Source of the DNA: Sphingomonadales bacterium
GTDB lineage: Bacteria > Pseudomonadota > Alphaproteobacteria > Sphingomonadales > Sphingomonadaceae
NCBI GenBank assembly: GCA_025362295.1
Contig: JANYGX010000020.1
Location: 1-64,000 of the forward strand
Direction: 5' to 3'
Length of the DNA: 64,000 nt
Part shown: positions 1-7,667 of the stretch, in pieces
Layout of the letters: each line of letters begins with the position of its first letter
Numbering within the stretch: position 1 is the first letter of the stretch
Made by a program: the position numbers and the translations under genes
Notes under the pieces: generated by a model
Told to the model about the DNA's origin: nothing
What the model saw: only the letters and a program-made list of their open reading frames with translations
Database searches by the model: none

Positions 1-318
1 TGCGGCAGCGCTACTGGACGATCTCCCCAAGGCGCAGTGGATGCTGGCCGACCGCGGCTACGACGCAGACTGGTACAGGGACGCCCTTCAGGCAAAGGGC
101 ATCACACCCTGCATTCCGGGACGGAAATCCCGGATCATGCCCATCAAATACGACAAGCGCCGATACAAAAGCCGCAGCCGCATCGAGATCATGTTCGGCC
201 GCCTCAAGGACTGGCGTCGGGTCGCCACTCGCTACGATCGATGCCCGACCGTCTTCCTCTCCGTCATCGCCCTCGCCGCCACCGTCATCTTCTGGCTCTG
301 ATCAACGAGGCCTGACCC
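1..318 (+). mobile_element. IS5-family insertion sequence, right end only (cut by window edge)
   Basis: This is the distal third of an IS5-family element (IS427-like subgroup). The transposase C-terminus is followed by a terminal GACCC motif and a TA dinucleotide at 319-320, consistent with TA-type target duplication. Its last 113 bp recur inverted at 1574-1686 with a single visible mismatch, so the two copies are closely related and recent. The rest of the element lies upstream of the window. Confidence 0.85.
2..301 (+). CDS. IS5-family transposase, C-terminal part (partial)
   Basis: This is the C-terminal end of a DDE transposase whose start lies before the window. The frame opens with AALLDDLPKAQWMLADRGYD, which contains the second catalytic aspartate context (ADRGYD). 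It goes on to a full Y-(2)-R-(3)-E-(6)-K signature in YKSRSRIEIMFGRLK, which carries the catalytic glutamate. The hydrophobic end (ALAATVIFWL) is typical of this subgroup. No stop or frameshift is seen in the visible part, so this copy could be active if its upstream part is intact. Confidence 0.85.
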   Translation, partial: AAALLDDLPKAQWMLADRGYDADWYRDALQAKGITPCIPGRKSRIMPIKYDKRRYKSRSRIEIMFGRLKDWRRVATRYDRCPTVFLSVIALAATVIFWL

Positions 319-564
319 TAAATCTGAACCAATATTAGTCACTAAAAATCGATCCCTTCCACTCCCATAAAAGGTTATAGTATGGAAAGGTTAGGAAGCC
401 CCTAATACAACATCATTAATTTGGTAATAAGATTGAATCTCATATTTTGAGTTAATGGTTCAATCAGTTGTTATTTTATCAATGTCTTATTCATACTCTG
501 ATATTTTTATGGTTCTGATTCGTTAAATCAGGGTATGTCTTCCAACAATACATAAGGAAAAAAA

Positions 565-1452
565 ATGATCTCTCTACTCATGCTCGCCACTGTGTTTGCA
601 ACAACACCTGCAATTCGATTGACAGTCAATCAAATGAGTCAATTACAGATTGCTGCCGATAGTGTTCCTGATGGTTCAACAGTCGTATTGCCACCTGGTG
701 ACTATGCAACATGTGCATCGTGGCATGCCAAAAATATTACAATAAAGGCAGACGTTGCAGGTTTGACACGACTTCAAGGCGTATCCTGTGAGGGGAAGGG
801 TATTTTCGTCATCAAAGGTGAAAACACGACTATAGAAAACCTGGTTTTTGAAAATGCCGCTGTGCCTGATCAGAATGGTGCTGGTATCCGCGTTGAGGCG
901 CCTGGACTGGTGGTACGTCACAGTACGTTTAATAATAATGAAAATGGCATTCTTTCTAATGTTGGGATTGGCGGTACGCTAACCATTGATAACAGCCGGT
1001 TTGATGGCAATGGTAAGTGCAATCCAGGTTGCGCTCACGGAATTTATATCAGCAACATCGATAAACTTGTTGTTACTAGGTCGCAGTTTTTTAACACGCA
1101 TCAAGGTCATCACATCAAGTCTCGTGCTTTGCAAACAGTTGTGGCAAGCTCTGTTATGGATGATGGCGCAACAGGCAATTCTAGTTATTTGATTGATGTT
1201 CCCAACGGGGGAACTGTGCGCCTCTGGAACAATACAATCATAAAAGGTGTTAATTCAGAAAACCATTCCACTATGGTGACTATTGGTGAAGAAGGTGCCA
1301 GCAATCCAAGTCGCTATATTCTTATTGATAATAACCGTTTCACCAATCAGTTATCGATACCCACATTGGTTGTGCGCAATTCAACTACAACCCCGACGAC
1401 ATTCAAAAATGACACTGTTAACGGCTTGATTCTTGGCAACGGCCTAAACTAG
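565..1452 (+). CDS. Secreted right-handed parallel beta-helix protein
   Basis: The 295-residue product starts with a short hydrophobic leader (MISLLMLATVFATTPA), so export is likely. The body has the rhythm of parallel beta-helix (PbH1) repeats: short strands with recurring asparagines, such as TTIENLVFENAAV, LVVRHSTFNNNENGI, LTIDNSRFDGNG and LVVTRSQFFNT. Two cysteines in CNPGC may form a disulfide. The fold is shared by polysaccharide lyases, but I see no recognised catalytic motif, so the substrate is unknown. AAGGA stands upstream of the ATG. The gene and its roughly 245 bp AT-rich upstream region lie between two inverted IS copies, and its AT-rich, asparagine-rich character contrasts with recG. 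It was probably acquired laterally. Confidence 0.7.
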   Translation: MISLLMLATVFATTPAIRLTVNQMSQLQIAADSVPDGSTVVLPPGDYATCASWHAKNITIKADVAGLTRLQGVSCEGKGIFVIKGENTTIENLVFENAAVPDQNGAGIRVEAPGLVVRHSTFNNNENGILSNVGIGGTLTIDNSRFDGNGKCNPGCAHGIYISNIDKLVVTRSQFFNTHQGHHIKSRALQTVVASSVMDDGATGNSSYLIDVPNGGTVRLWNNTIIKGVNSENHSTMVTIGEEGASNPSRYILIDNNRFTNQLSIPTLVVRNSTTTPTTFKNDTVNGLILGNGLN

Positions 1453-1459
1453 ACCCTTC

Positions 1460-1497
1460 CTCGATCAGCCTTGCACGGCTGTGCAAGGCTGATCGAG
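1460..1497. other. Long perfect hairpin after the beta-helix gene
   Basis: The arms CTCGATCAGCCTTGCAC and GTGCAAGGCTGATCGAG pair over 17 bp around a GGCT loop, starting 8 bp after the stop codon. No U-tract follows, so it is more likely an RNA-stabilising 3' end or a repeat than an intrinsic terminator. The adjacent second hairpin supplies the T-tract. Confidence 0.6.
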
Positions 1498-1524
1498 ATA
1501 AGAATAGTCTAAATCAATAAAGTT

Positions 1525-1563
1525 ATAAAACGCTGCTGGTGAATATCAGCAGCGTTTTATTTC
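1525..1563 (+). terminator. Rho-independent terminator of the beta-helix gene
   Basis: The arms ATAAAACGCTGCTG and CAGCAGCGTTTTAT pair perfectly over 14 bp around an 8-nt loop, and the descending arm ends in TTTTATTTC. The A-rich left arm makes it potentially bidirectional, so it may also block transcription leaving the inverted IS copy. Confidence 0.75.
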
Positions 1564-1573
1564 GTCCAACCTA

Positions 1574-1979
1574 GGGTCAGGCCTCGTTGATCAGAGCCAG
1601 AAGATGACGGTGGCGGCGAGGGCGATGACGGAGAGGAAGACGGTCGGGTATCGATCGTAGCGAGTGGCGACCCGACGCCAGTCCTTCCATCATGCGAAGG
1701 AAAATGCCCCTCTCGCCCCACCGCTTCCAGCGGTTGTACAGCGTCTTGTGTGGACCGTACTCCTTTGGTGCGTCGCACCAGCGCAACCCGTTGCGGTTCA
1801 CGAAAACAATGCCGCTCAAAACTCGCCGATCGTCAGCCCGCGGCCTGCCGTGACTCTTGGGAAAATACGGCTCAAGCCGCGCCATCTGCTCGTCCGTCAG
1901 CCAGTACAGGTTGCTCATGCTCAGTCTCCTTGCGAAGCCTGAATCAGATCGCGCCTGTCAAATCAATGGGTCATGACCC
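1574..1979 (-). mobile_element. Internally deleted IS5-family element, inverted copy
   Basis: The 406-bp element is bounded by GGGTCA and TGACCC ends with TA on both sides (1572-1573 and 1980-1981). It keeps both termini and the transposase 5' end but has lost the middle of the gene. Full elements of this subgroup are about twice as long. It could be moved only by a transposase supplied in trans, for example by the copy at the window start. It sits about 100 bp upstream of recG. Confidence 0.85.
1577..1918 (-). pseudogene. IS5-family transposase with internal deletion and frameshift
   Basis: Residues 1 to about 80 match the N-terminus of IS5-subgroup transposases (MSNLYWLTDEQMARLEPYFP, then the DDRRVLSGIVFVNRNGLRW and YNRWKRW regions). 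After MMEGL the frame jumps into the out-of-phase 3' end of the gene, giving a nonsense Arg/His-rich tail. The catalytic DDE core is gone. The junction lies in AAGGACTGGC (1677-1686 on the complement), which also occurs at 206-215 in the other copy. This fits a deletion between short direct repeats. Confidence 0.85.
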
Positions 1980-2085
1980 TAAATGTCATAAAATGGCAGT
2001 AAAAATCATGTGGCGCTATGCTACCTTAAATATTTGTCAAAAACGCTGACTACCGGTTACATAGACATTTTGGCTGGAAGAGCTC

Positions 2086-4152
2086 ATGCGCCCTGATGTT
2101 CTGTTTCCTCTGTTTGCCGATGTCACAACCCTGAAAGGCGTCGGTGCCGCAGTGGCGACGGCGCTGGAGCGGCTTGATGTTGTGCGGGTGATCGATCTGG
2201 CGTTTCATTTACCAGTGGCACTGCTCAACCGGCAGGCTATCAAAAACCTGAGTGGTGCACGGATTGGTGAGCTGGTGATCATGCCCGTTCGGGTGGTGGA
2301 TTATGAACTGCCGCGCACACCTAAAAGTCCAATGAAGGTGAATGCCATTGATATAGATGGCTGGCCGATCAGCCTTAGCTATTTTTCCAACCCGTCAAAC
2401 TATGTGCAAAAATTGCTGCCAATGGACAGGGAACGGCTAATCTCCGGCACGCTGGAGCAATTCAACGGCGGCTGGCAGATCGTCCATCCGGATTATGTGC
2501 TGCCAGTGGATAAGCTTGCCGATATTCCACTTCAGGAACCGGTTTATCCGCTCACTGAAGGGATTGCCAATAAACGGATGCGGGCACTGGTCGGGCAGGC
2601 GGTTGAGCGGGCATCGGTGTTGCCTGAATGGATTGATAAAACATTGCTGGAGCGTGAAGGCTGGCCAGAATGGTATGAGGCGCTGAAAGCTGTGCATTTC
2701 ATTGCACCATCGGCATGCGGCCTTGATGCGGCCAAGACCAGGCTTGGTTATGATGAGCTGTTTGCCAATCAGGTGGCTCTAGCGGTTTTGCGCACACGGG
2801 CACGCACCCGCAAGTCGCGTCCACTTGGTGCAGATGGTGCACGTTCAGTTAATATCAAGCTGCCGTTTGCCTTGACTGGTGCACAGGAAATAGCTGTGAG
2901 CGATATTTTAGCAGACATGGCAAACTCAAAACCTATGCTACGCTTGTTGCAGGGTGATGTCGGGTCCGGTAAAACAGTTGTTGCGCTGCTCGCAGCTGCG
3001 CGCGCGGCAACGCATACTGTGCAAACCGCTATTCTGGCGCCAACAGAAATCCTCGCCCGGCAGCATCTGTCAACATTTGAAAAAATTGGTGGCCAGCGTG
3101 TGGCGCTGCTAACCGGGCGAGACAAGGGCAAGGCACGCGAGAAAATCTTGCTTGATCTGGCCGTCGGCAATATTGATGTGATGATCGGCACCCATGCGCT
3201 CTTCACGGATGATGTGCTGTTTCACGATCTTGGCCTGATCGTCGTCGATGAACAGCACCGTTTTGGTGTGCACCAAAGATTATTGCTGAGCAGCAAGGCA
3301 AAGCTGCCGCCTCACATGCTTGTTATGTCGGCCACGCCAATACCCCGCACGCTCACACTCACCGTGTATGGTGAACTTGACGTGTCGCAACTGAACGAAC
3401 GACCGCCTGGTCGGCAGGCCATTGATACGCGCGTGATCTCACTCGACCGGCTGGAGGATGTTTATGATGGTCTGGCGCGCGCCATTGCTATGGGTGGTCG
3501 CGCCTACTGGGTATGCCCGCTGGTGGAAATATCTGAGAAGATCGATCTTGCCGCTGCGGAAGAGCGTGCGGCCGATCTTGCACAGCGTTTTGGTGATCAG
3601 GTCGGTCTTATTCATGGTCGATTGAAAGGCGTTGAAAAAGATGCAGCCATGCGCGCTTTTGCAAGTGGAGAAAAACGTATTCTGGTGTCAACCACTGTGA
3701 TTGAGGTTGGTGTCGATGTGCCAGAAGCCAATCTGATGATCATCGAGCAAGCAGAACGATTTGGCCTGGCGCAACTGCATCAGTTGCGTGGGCGGATCGG
3801 GCGAGGCACGGTGAAATCTGTGTGTCTGCTGTTGCGTGGTTCCAAACTCGGTGACGTGGCGCGTGCGCGGCTTTCCATATTGCGCGATACTGATGATGGT
3901 TTTCGCATTGCCGAGGAGGACTTGCGACTGCGCGGCGCTGGCGAACTGCTCAGCACGCGCCAATCCGGCCTCCCGATTTTCAAGCTGGTTGATCCGGAAA
4001 CATCCGGTGAGATGATGCTGATGGCGCGAGATGATGCACGTCTGCTTTTGCATAACGATGCAGATTTGAGCACGGATCGAGGCAAAGCAGCGCGTGTTGT
4101 ACTGTATCTTTTTGAAAGGGACTCAGCGGCAGGGTTATTGAGGTCGGGGTAA
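2086..4152 (+). CDS. recG: ATP-dependent DNA helicase RecG
   Basis: RecG is a superfamily 2 helicase that regresses stalled replication forks and branch-migrates Holliday junctions. The 688-residue length is normal. The N-terminal third is the wedge/OB region. The helicase core begins near residue 260 (LTGAQEIAVSDIL), with Walker A GDVGSGKT near 290, the DEQH box followed by RFGVHQR near 387, and SATPIPRTL near 414. The second RecA-like domain has the VIEVGVDVPEA motif and QLRGRIGRG. The C-terminal wedge-contact segment (LRGAGELLSTRQSGLP) is present. The upstream region is short and adjoins an IS copy, so its promoter may have been altered. Confidence 0.97.
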   Translation: MRPDVLFPLFADVTTLKGVGAAVATALERLDVVRVIDLAFHLPVALLNRQAIKNLSGARIGELVIMPVRVVDYELPRTPKSPMKVNAIDIDGWPISLSYFSNPSNYVQKLLPMDRERLISGTLEQFNGGWQIVHPDYVLPVDKLADIPLQEPVYPLTEGIANKRMRALVGQAVERASVLPEWIDKTLLEREGWPEWYEALKAVHFIAPSACGLDAAKTRLGYDELFANQVALAVLRTRARTRKSRPLGADGARSVNIKLPFALTGAQEIAVSDILADMANSKPMLRLLQGDVGSGKTVVALLAAARAATHTVQTAILAPTEILARQHLSTFEKIGGQRVALLTGRDKGKAREKILLDLAVGNIDVMIGTHALFTDDVLFHDLGLIVVDEQHRFGVHQRLLLSSKAKLPPHMLVMSATPIPRTLTLTVYGELDVSQLNERPPGRQAIDTRVISLDRLEDVYDGLARAIAMGGRAYWVCPLVEISEKIDLAAAEERAADLAQRFGDQVGLIHGRLKGVEKDAAMRAFASGEKRILVSTTVIEVGVDVPEANLMIIEQAERFGLAQLHQLRGRIGRGTVKSVCLLLRGSKLGDVARARLSILRDTDDGFRIAEEDLRLRGAGELLSTRQSGLPIFKLVDPETSGEMMLMARDDARLLLHNDADLSTDRGKAARVVLYLFERDSAAGLLRSG

Positions 4153-4250
4153 GAAATTTAAATTAATATCATGCCATTTTAATAGAAACGCGTCATAACA
4201 GCAAAAGCTGATATGGCGATTTTAACGTGGCTGAATTTAAGTCGCTTGTT

Positions 4251-4862
4251 TTATTTCCCACCTGCCAGCCCTGCCGATATTACCAACTGAATTGCATTCT
4301 CGACAGACATATCGATGCGCTTTAATTTGGAGCGATCAATATAAAGCAAAAATCCGGTGTAAATACTTGGGGAGGTTGGCAGAAAAACAATCACTTTATC
4401 ATCACCAAATATAGCCGGTGCGTTGCCTGTTACAAAAGCCAAACTTTCACTGCCCGGCCCCGGATATTCGATCAGCACCACCTCGCGAAAGCTTTGCCCG
4501 CCTGGTTTCATCAAGGCATCAAACACTTGCCGTACCGGTCTGTAAATCGCACCAAACAGTGGCACTCTGGCAATCAGCCGGTCGCCGTGGGTTACAAGAT
4601 AGCGGCCAATCACATTGGCTGTGAGTGCACCGAGCAAGGTAACGCCAGCGACGGCCAGCAATAAGCCCAAACCGGGTACGGCGAGCCTTGAAATGTCAGC
4701 CGGTAAAAATGGCTCAACCCAATTATCGACGGATTTTATAACGTAATGGACCAGCAATGCTGTAATTATCAAGGGAGCAGCGACCACTACACCGGTCAGG
4801 AAGTAGAACCGCAATTGGCCTTTTACCGAGCGGGCAGGCATGGCAGGTTGTTGATCGTTCAT
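4251..4862 (-). CDS. DUF502 family inner-membrane protein
   Basis: The 203-residue product has two hydrophobic segments near residues 20-45 and 65-90, followed by the conserved DUF502 core. That core includes VPLFGAIYRPVRQVFDAL, a GP-rich turn and the VFLPTSPSIYTGFLLYI stretch. The biochemical function of the family is unknown. A recG neighbour is common in alphaproteobacteria, and here the two genes converge. Confidence 0.9.
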   Translation of the reverse strand: MNDQQPAMPARSVKGQLRFYFLTGVVVAAPLIITALLVHYVIKSVDNWVEPFLPADISRLAVPGLGLLLAVAGVTLLGALTANVIGRYLVTHGDRLIARVPLFGAIYRPVRQVFDALMKPGGQSFREVVLIEYPGPGSESLAFVTGNAPAIFGDDKVIVFLPTSPSIYTGFLLYIDRSKLKRIDMSVENAIQLVISAGLAGGK

Positions 4863-4938
4863 CTCTATTATCCAGAAGGTCTCGACAGAAGGGGTGATAC
4901 CAGATTAATAACTTTCCTATAAATCATCGAGATACCCT

Positions 4939-5508
4939 ATGATATTAAAATATTATCTGAAAACACCATTATATATAATGCTCGCTTTGTGTATCAGCGT
5001 GGCTCAACCTTCAGCTGCCCCTGCTCAAGTTAAGGTGGCTCAAGTTAAGGTGGCTAAAATTAAAGTAGACTGGGGCAAGCGTTACGAAACAGCCCTAGAA
5101 AATTATCACGATGGCAAGTTCAGCATAGCACACAAAGAATTTCTGGCGCTGGCAGATGTAGGTTCTGCACCGGCACAAACACTGGTCGGTCATATGTATC
5201 TGAACGGCGAGGGGGTGGAAAAATCGCCGGGAGTTGCGGCGATGTGGTTTTACCGTGCCGCCAGCCGAGGCTATGTGCCTGCCCAGCTGGCGTTCGGCCA
5301 TGTGCGGGAAACCGGCAATGGCATGCAGCGCAATCTGGTTGCCGCAGCCATGTGGTATATGATTGTTGAAAAACGCGGCAACGAAAAACTTTCCGCCCTA
5401 GCCAAAACTTTTCTCGAGCGGGTATCAAAACAGCTCACACCGGAGGTGCTGATAACCGCTCGAAATAAAGCCAACAGGTGGCGGCCTGATAATGAATTGA
5501 CGCCTTAG
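4939..5508 (+). CDS. Secreted Sel1-repeat (TPR-like) protein
   Basis: The 189-residue product starts with a cleavable-looking signal (MILKYYLKTPLYIMLALCIS, then Ala-rich). Two to three Sel1-like repeats follow, recognisable from AQTLVGHMYLNGEGVEKSPGVA, AAMWFYRAASRGYVPAQLAFG and the second AAMWYMIVEKRG block. Such solenoids act as periplasmic adaptor or scaffold proteins, and the partner is unknown. A run of three 15-bp repeats after the signal encodes QVKVA-QVKVA-KIKVD. The 3' end overlaps the convergent helicase gene by 4 bp. Confidence 0.8.
   Translation: MILKYYLKTPLYIMLALCISVAQPSAAPAQVKVAQVKVAKIKVDWGKRYETALENYHDGKFSIAHKEFLALADVGSAPAQTLVGHMYLNGEGVEKSPGVAAMWFYRAASRGYVPAQLAFGHVRETGNGMQRNLVAAAMWYMIVEKRGNEKLSALAKTFLERVSKQLTPEVLITARNKANRWRPDNELTP
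5023..5067 (+). repeat. Three tandem 15-bp units inside the Sel1-protein gene
   Basis: Two identical GCTCAAGTTAAGGTG units are followed by a diverged third (GCTAAAATTAAAGTA). They encode a Lys/Val-rich linker after the signal peptide. The length is a multiple of three, so changes in copy number keep the frame. Confidence 0.85.
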
Positions 5509-7286
5509 GCTGCTTTTGGTTTGTTGGAACGGAAAGGCCGCTTGCCACTTGCGGCACCTTCAGGTTTGCCTCCGCTGCGCTGTTCACCAAATGCCGGTTT
5601 ACCTTTGTATGGCTTGGCACCTTTGAACGGTGGACGTGCGGCACCGTCTGGACGTGCGCCGCGTTCGCCTTCGGCTGAGCGTGGCCGCCCTTCTTTCAGA
5701 CCGCCAGCGGGAGCATTGCCACGACGATGATGATGACGTTCCCCTTCTGGGCGACCACCGTCTGTTCGTGCGCCTTCTGGCTGTGGGGTATCGTGACGCG
5801 GTGTGTAAGGTCGTTTGGCAGCATCACCGCGCGGTTCAAACTTTCTAGGTTCCGAAGAGCGCGGCTCTGATGGGCGACGGTCGCCAAATGGCCGTGAGGA
5901 CGCTGGCCGTTCTGATGCCGCTGTCCGGTCATCTGGTCCCCGTTCCGGACGATATTTTGTGCGCTCGCTTGGGCGATCGGTGCGGTCAGCACGCTCGCTG
6001 GCACTCCAGGTTGATTTGCCACGACCTTCCGGGCGTTCACCAGATCTGCCGCCCTCGCGGCCGCCACGGCCAGCATCTCGTCCGCCGCCTCTGCCGCCGC
6101 GTCCACCGTCGCGACCTTGCGGTTTCACGACTTCAGCTTCTACGGGCTTGGCCATATTTTCACGGCGACGATCTGTGGCTGGCAGCGATTTACCAATCAA
6201 CTTTTCGATATCCTTGAGAAACGCACGTTCCTCACCGTCACAAAAACTTATGGCGACGCCGGTTGAACCAGCGCGCGCTGTCCGGCCAATGCGGTGGATG
6301 TAGGACTCGGCGATGTTTGGCAAATCAAAGTTGATAACGTGGCTTACAGCATCAACGTGAATACCGCGCGCGGCAATATCTGTTGCCACAAGCACACGCG
6401 TTTGGCCTTGCTTGAAGCTGGCGAGTGCACGGGTGCGCTGTGCCTGGCTGCGATTGCCATGCAAAGCCTCCGAACGAATGTTGGCCGCTTCCAGAGTGCG
6501 CACAATGCGATCAGCGCCGTGCTTGGTGCGTGAGAACACTATGGTGCGAGTGATGTCTTCATTCTTCAACAATTCAAGGAGCAGAGCACGTTTGGAGCCC
6601 GCCTCAATGAAAAACACCTGCTGGTCAATCGCTGCAATGGGTGTGGATTGACGCGCCACGGCGATTTCAACCGGATCGCGCAAGAACTGGTCAGCCAGAT
6701 TGCGGATTTCTTTTGGCATGGTGGCTGAAAAAAACATGCTCTGGCGTTGTTTAGGGAGCGCATTGGCGATCTGTTTCAGCGGCTGCAAAAAGCCGATATC
6801 CATCATGTGGTCAGCTTCATCGACCACGACTATTTCCACAGCATCAAGGCGCAGGTTGCCCTGTTTCATATGATCGAGCAAACGGCCTGGTGTGGCGACA
6901 ATTACATCAACACCGGCTTGCAAGGCGCGGGTTTGCGGTGGCATTGGCATACCACCAAAGATAACCGCTGTTGTAACGCGGCTGGTGCCGGCATAGCTGC
7001 GAATTTTCTGCACAATCTGGTTGGCCAATTCGCGGGTTGGTGACAGAATGAGCGCCCGGCACCGGCCTTTTTGCGGGGCCTTGCGGTCCTTCAAAATCTT
7101 GTTAAGCAGCGGCAAACTGAAGGCGGCGGTTTTACCCGTGCCAGTTTGCGCCAGGCCCAGCACGTCGCGACCCTGCATTGTTAAAGGAATAGTTTGCGCC
7201 TGAATCGGGGTAGGCTCGGTGTAGCCACCGGCAAGAAGCGCGTTGAGTAGGGCTGGCTCAAGGCCAAGCTCTGCAAAAGTAATCAT
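5505..7286 (-). CDS. rhlE: DEAD-box RNA helicase, RhlE-like, with long Arg/Gly-rich tail
   Basis: This is an ATP-dependent RNA helicase that remodels RNA in ribosome assembly or decay. The ATG before ITFAELGL is chosen because the Q-motif phenylalanine lies just after it. The upstream in-frame extension has no family similarity. The core has AQTGTGKT near residue 47, PTRELA, TPGRLLDHM, DEAD near 152, SATMP, ARGIHVD and HRIGRTARAG. From about residue 375 to the end (593) the protein is a disordered basic tail rich in Arg, Gly, Asp and Pro, much longer than in E. coli RhlE. It probably binds RNA non-specifically. Confidence 0.93.
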   Translation of the reverse strand: MITFAELGLEPALLNALLAGGYTEPTPIQAQTIPLTMQGRDVLGLAQTGTGKTAAFSLPLLNKILKDRKAPQKGRCRALILSPTRELANQIVQKIRSYAGTSRVTTAVIFGGMPMPPQTRALQAGVDVIVATPGRLLDHMKQGNLRLDAVEIVVVDEADHMMDIGFLQPLKQIANALPKQRQSMFFSATMPKEIRNLADQFLRDPVEIAVARQSTPIAAIDQQVFFIEAGSKRALLLELLKNEDITRTIVFSRTKHGADRIVRTLEAANIRSEALHGNRSQAQRTRALASFKQGQTRVLVATDIAARGIHVDAVSHVINFDLPNIAESYIHRIGRTARAGSTGVAISFCDGEERAFLKDIEKLIGKSLPATDRRRENMAKPVEAEVVKPQGRDGGRGGRGGGRDAGRGGREGGRSGERPEGRGKSTWSASERADRTDRPSERTKYRPERGPDDRTAASERPASSRPFGDRRPSEPRSSEPRKFEPRGDAAKRPYTPRHDTPQPEGARTDGGRPEGERHHHRRGNAPAGGLKEGRPRSAEGERGARPDGAARPPFKGAKPYKGKPAFGEQRSGGKPEGAASGKRPFRSNKPKAA

Positions 7287-7667
7287 ATATAATAGTCTTT
7301 CTTTGTGTATCAATAAGCACACGAGGCCCCTGTAACAGACATGATACAGAGACAAAGCGAGCGGGTTTGTTAAACCGCCGCATGATCAAAACGGGGGGAA
7401 ACTAGGACGATAAAGTTCAGGTTAAGTGCTTTTCAAGTGCACCGATCACGCAACCAATGTGCGAATCTATATCGTTAAAACAATCAAATAATGGCTAACT
7501 GTGGCAAAGTAAAGACAATATTTAAAACGGCTCATTGATTTGGAGGGGCGATCCATTTTATCTCAGAAATGAAAACGCCAGTGTTTAAACTAAGCGCTTT
7601 TAATAATGACGTGTCATCCCAGCCTTTGCTGAGATGACGAATATGGTTTAGCCTTAAGGGCTTCTGG
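7287..7667. other. 381-bp intergenic region between helicase and aminotransferase genes
   Basis: I find no gene here. It should hold the helicase promoter on the minus strand and the 3' end of the aminotransferase transcript. The only clear structure is a dispersed-type hairpin at 7613-7637. Confidence 0.6.
7613..7637. repeat. Dispersed palindromic repeat (GTCATCCCAGC type)
   Basis: GTCATC-C-CAGC pairs with GCTG-A-GATGAC around CTTT. It resembles the small extragenic palindromes of the GTCATCCC...GGGATGAC kind seen in many alphaproteobacterial intergenic regions. It lies just past the aminotransferase stop, where it could stabilise the transcript 3' end. A half-element of the same kind is at 51750-51772. 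Confidence 0.55.

Noticed and set aside
2769-3206. Minus-strand open frame inside recG
   Set aside because: It is antisense to the helicase motifs of recG and its translation shows no domain or start signal.
5815-6303. Long plus-strand open frame opposite the RhlE-like helicase tail
   Set aside because: It is the antisense shadow of the repetitive RG-rich codons; composition and lack of ribosome site argue against a gene.
6310-6350. RGIH instead of RGID in helicase motif V as a possible inactivating change
   Set aside because: To my knowledge histidine is common at this place in alphaproteobacterial RhlE-like helicases, and all other motifs are intact.
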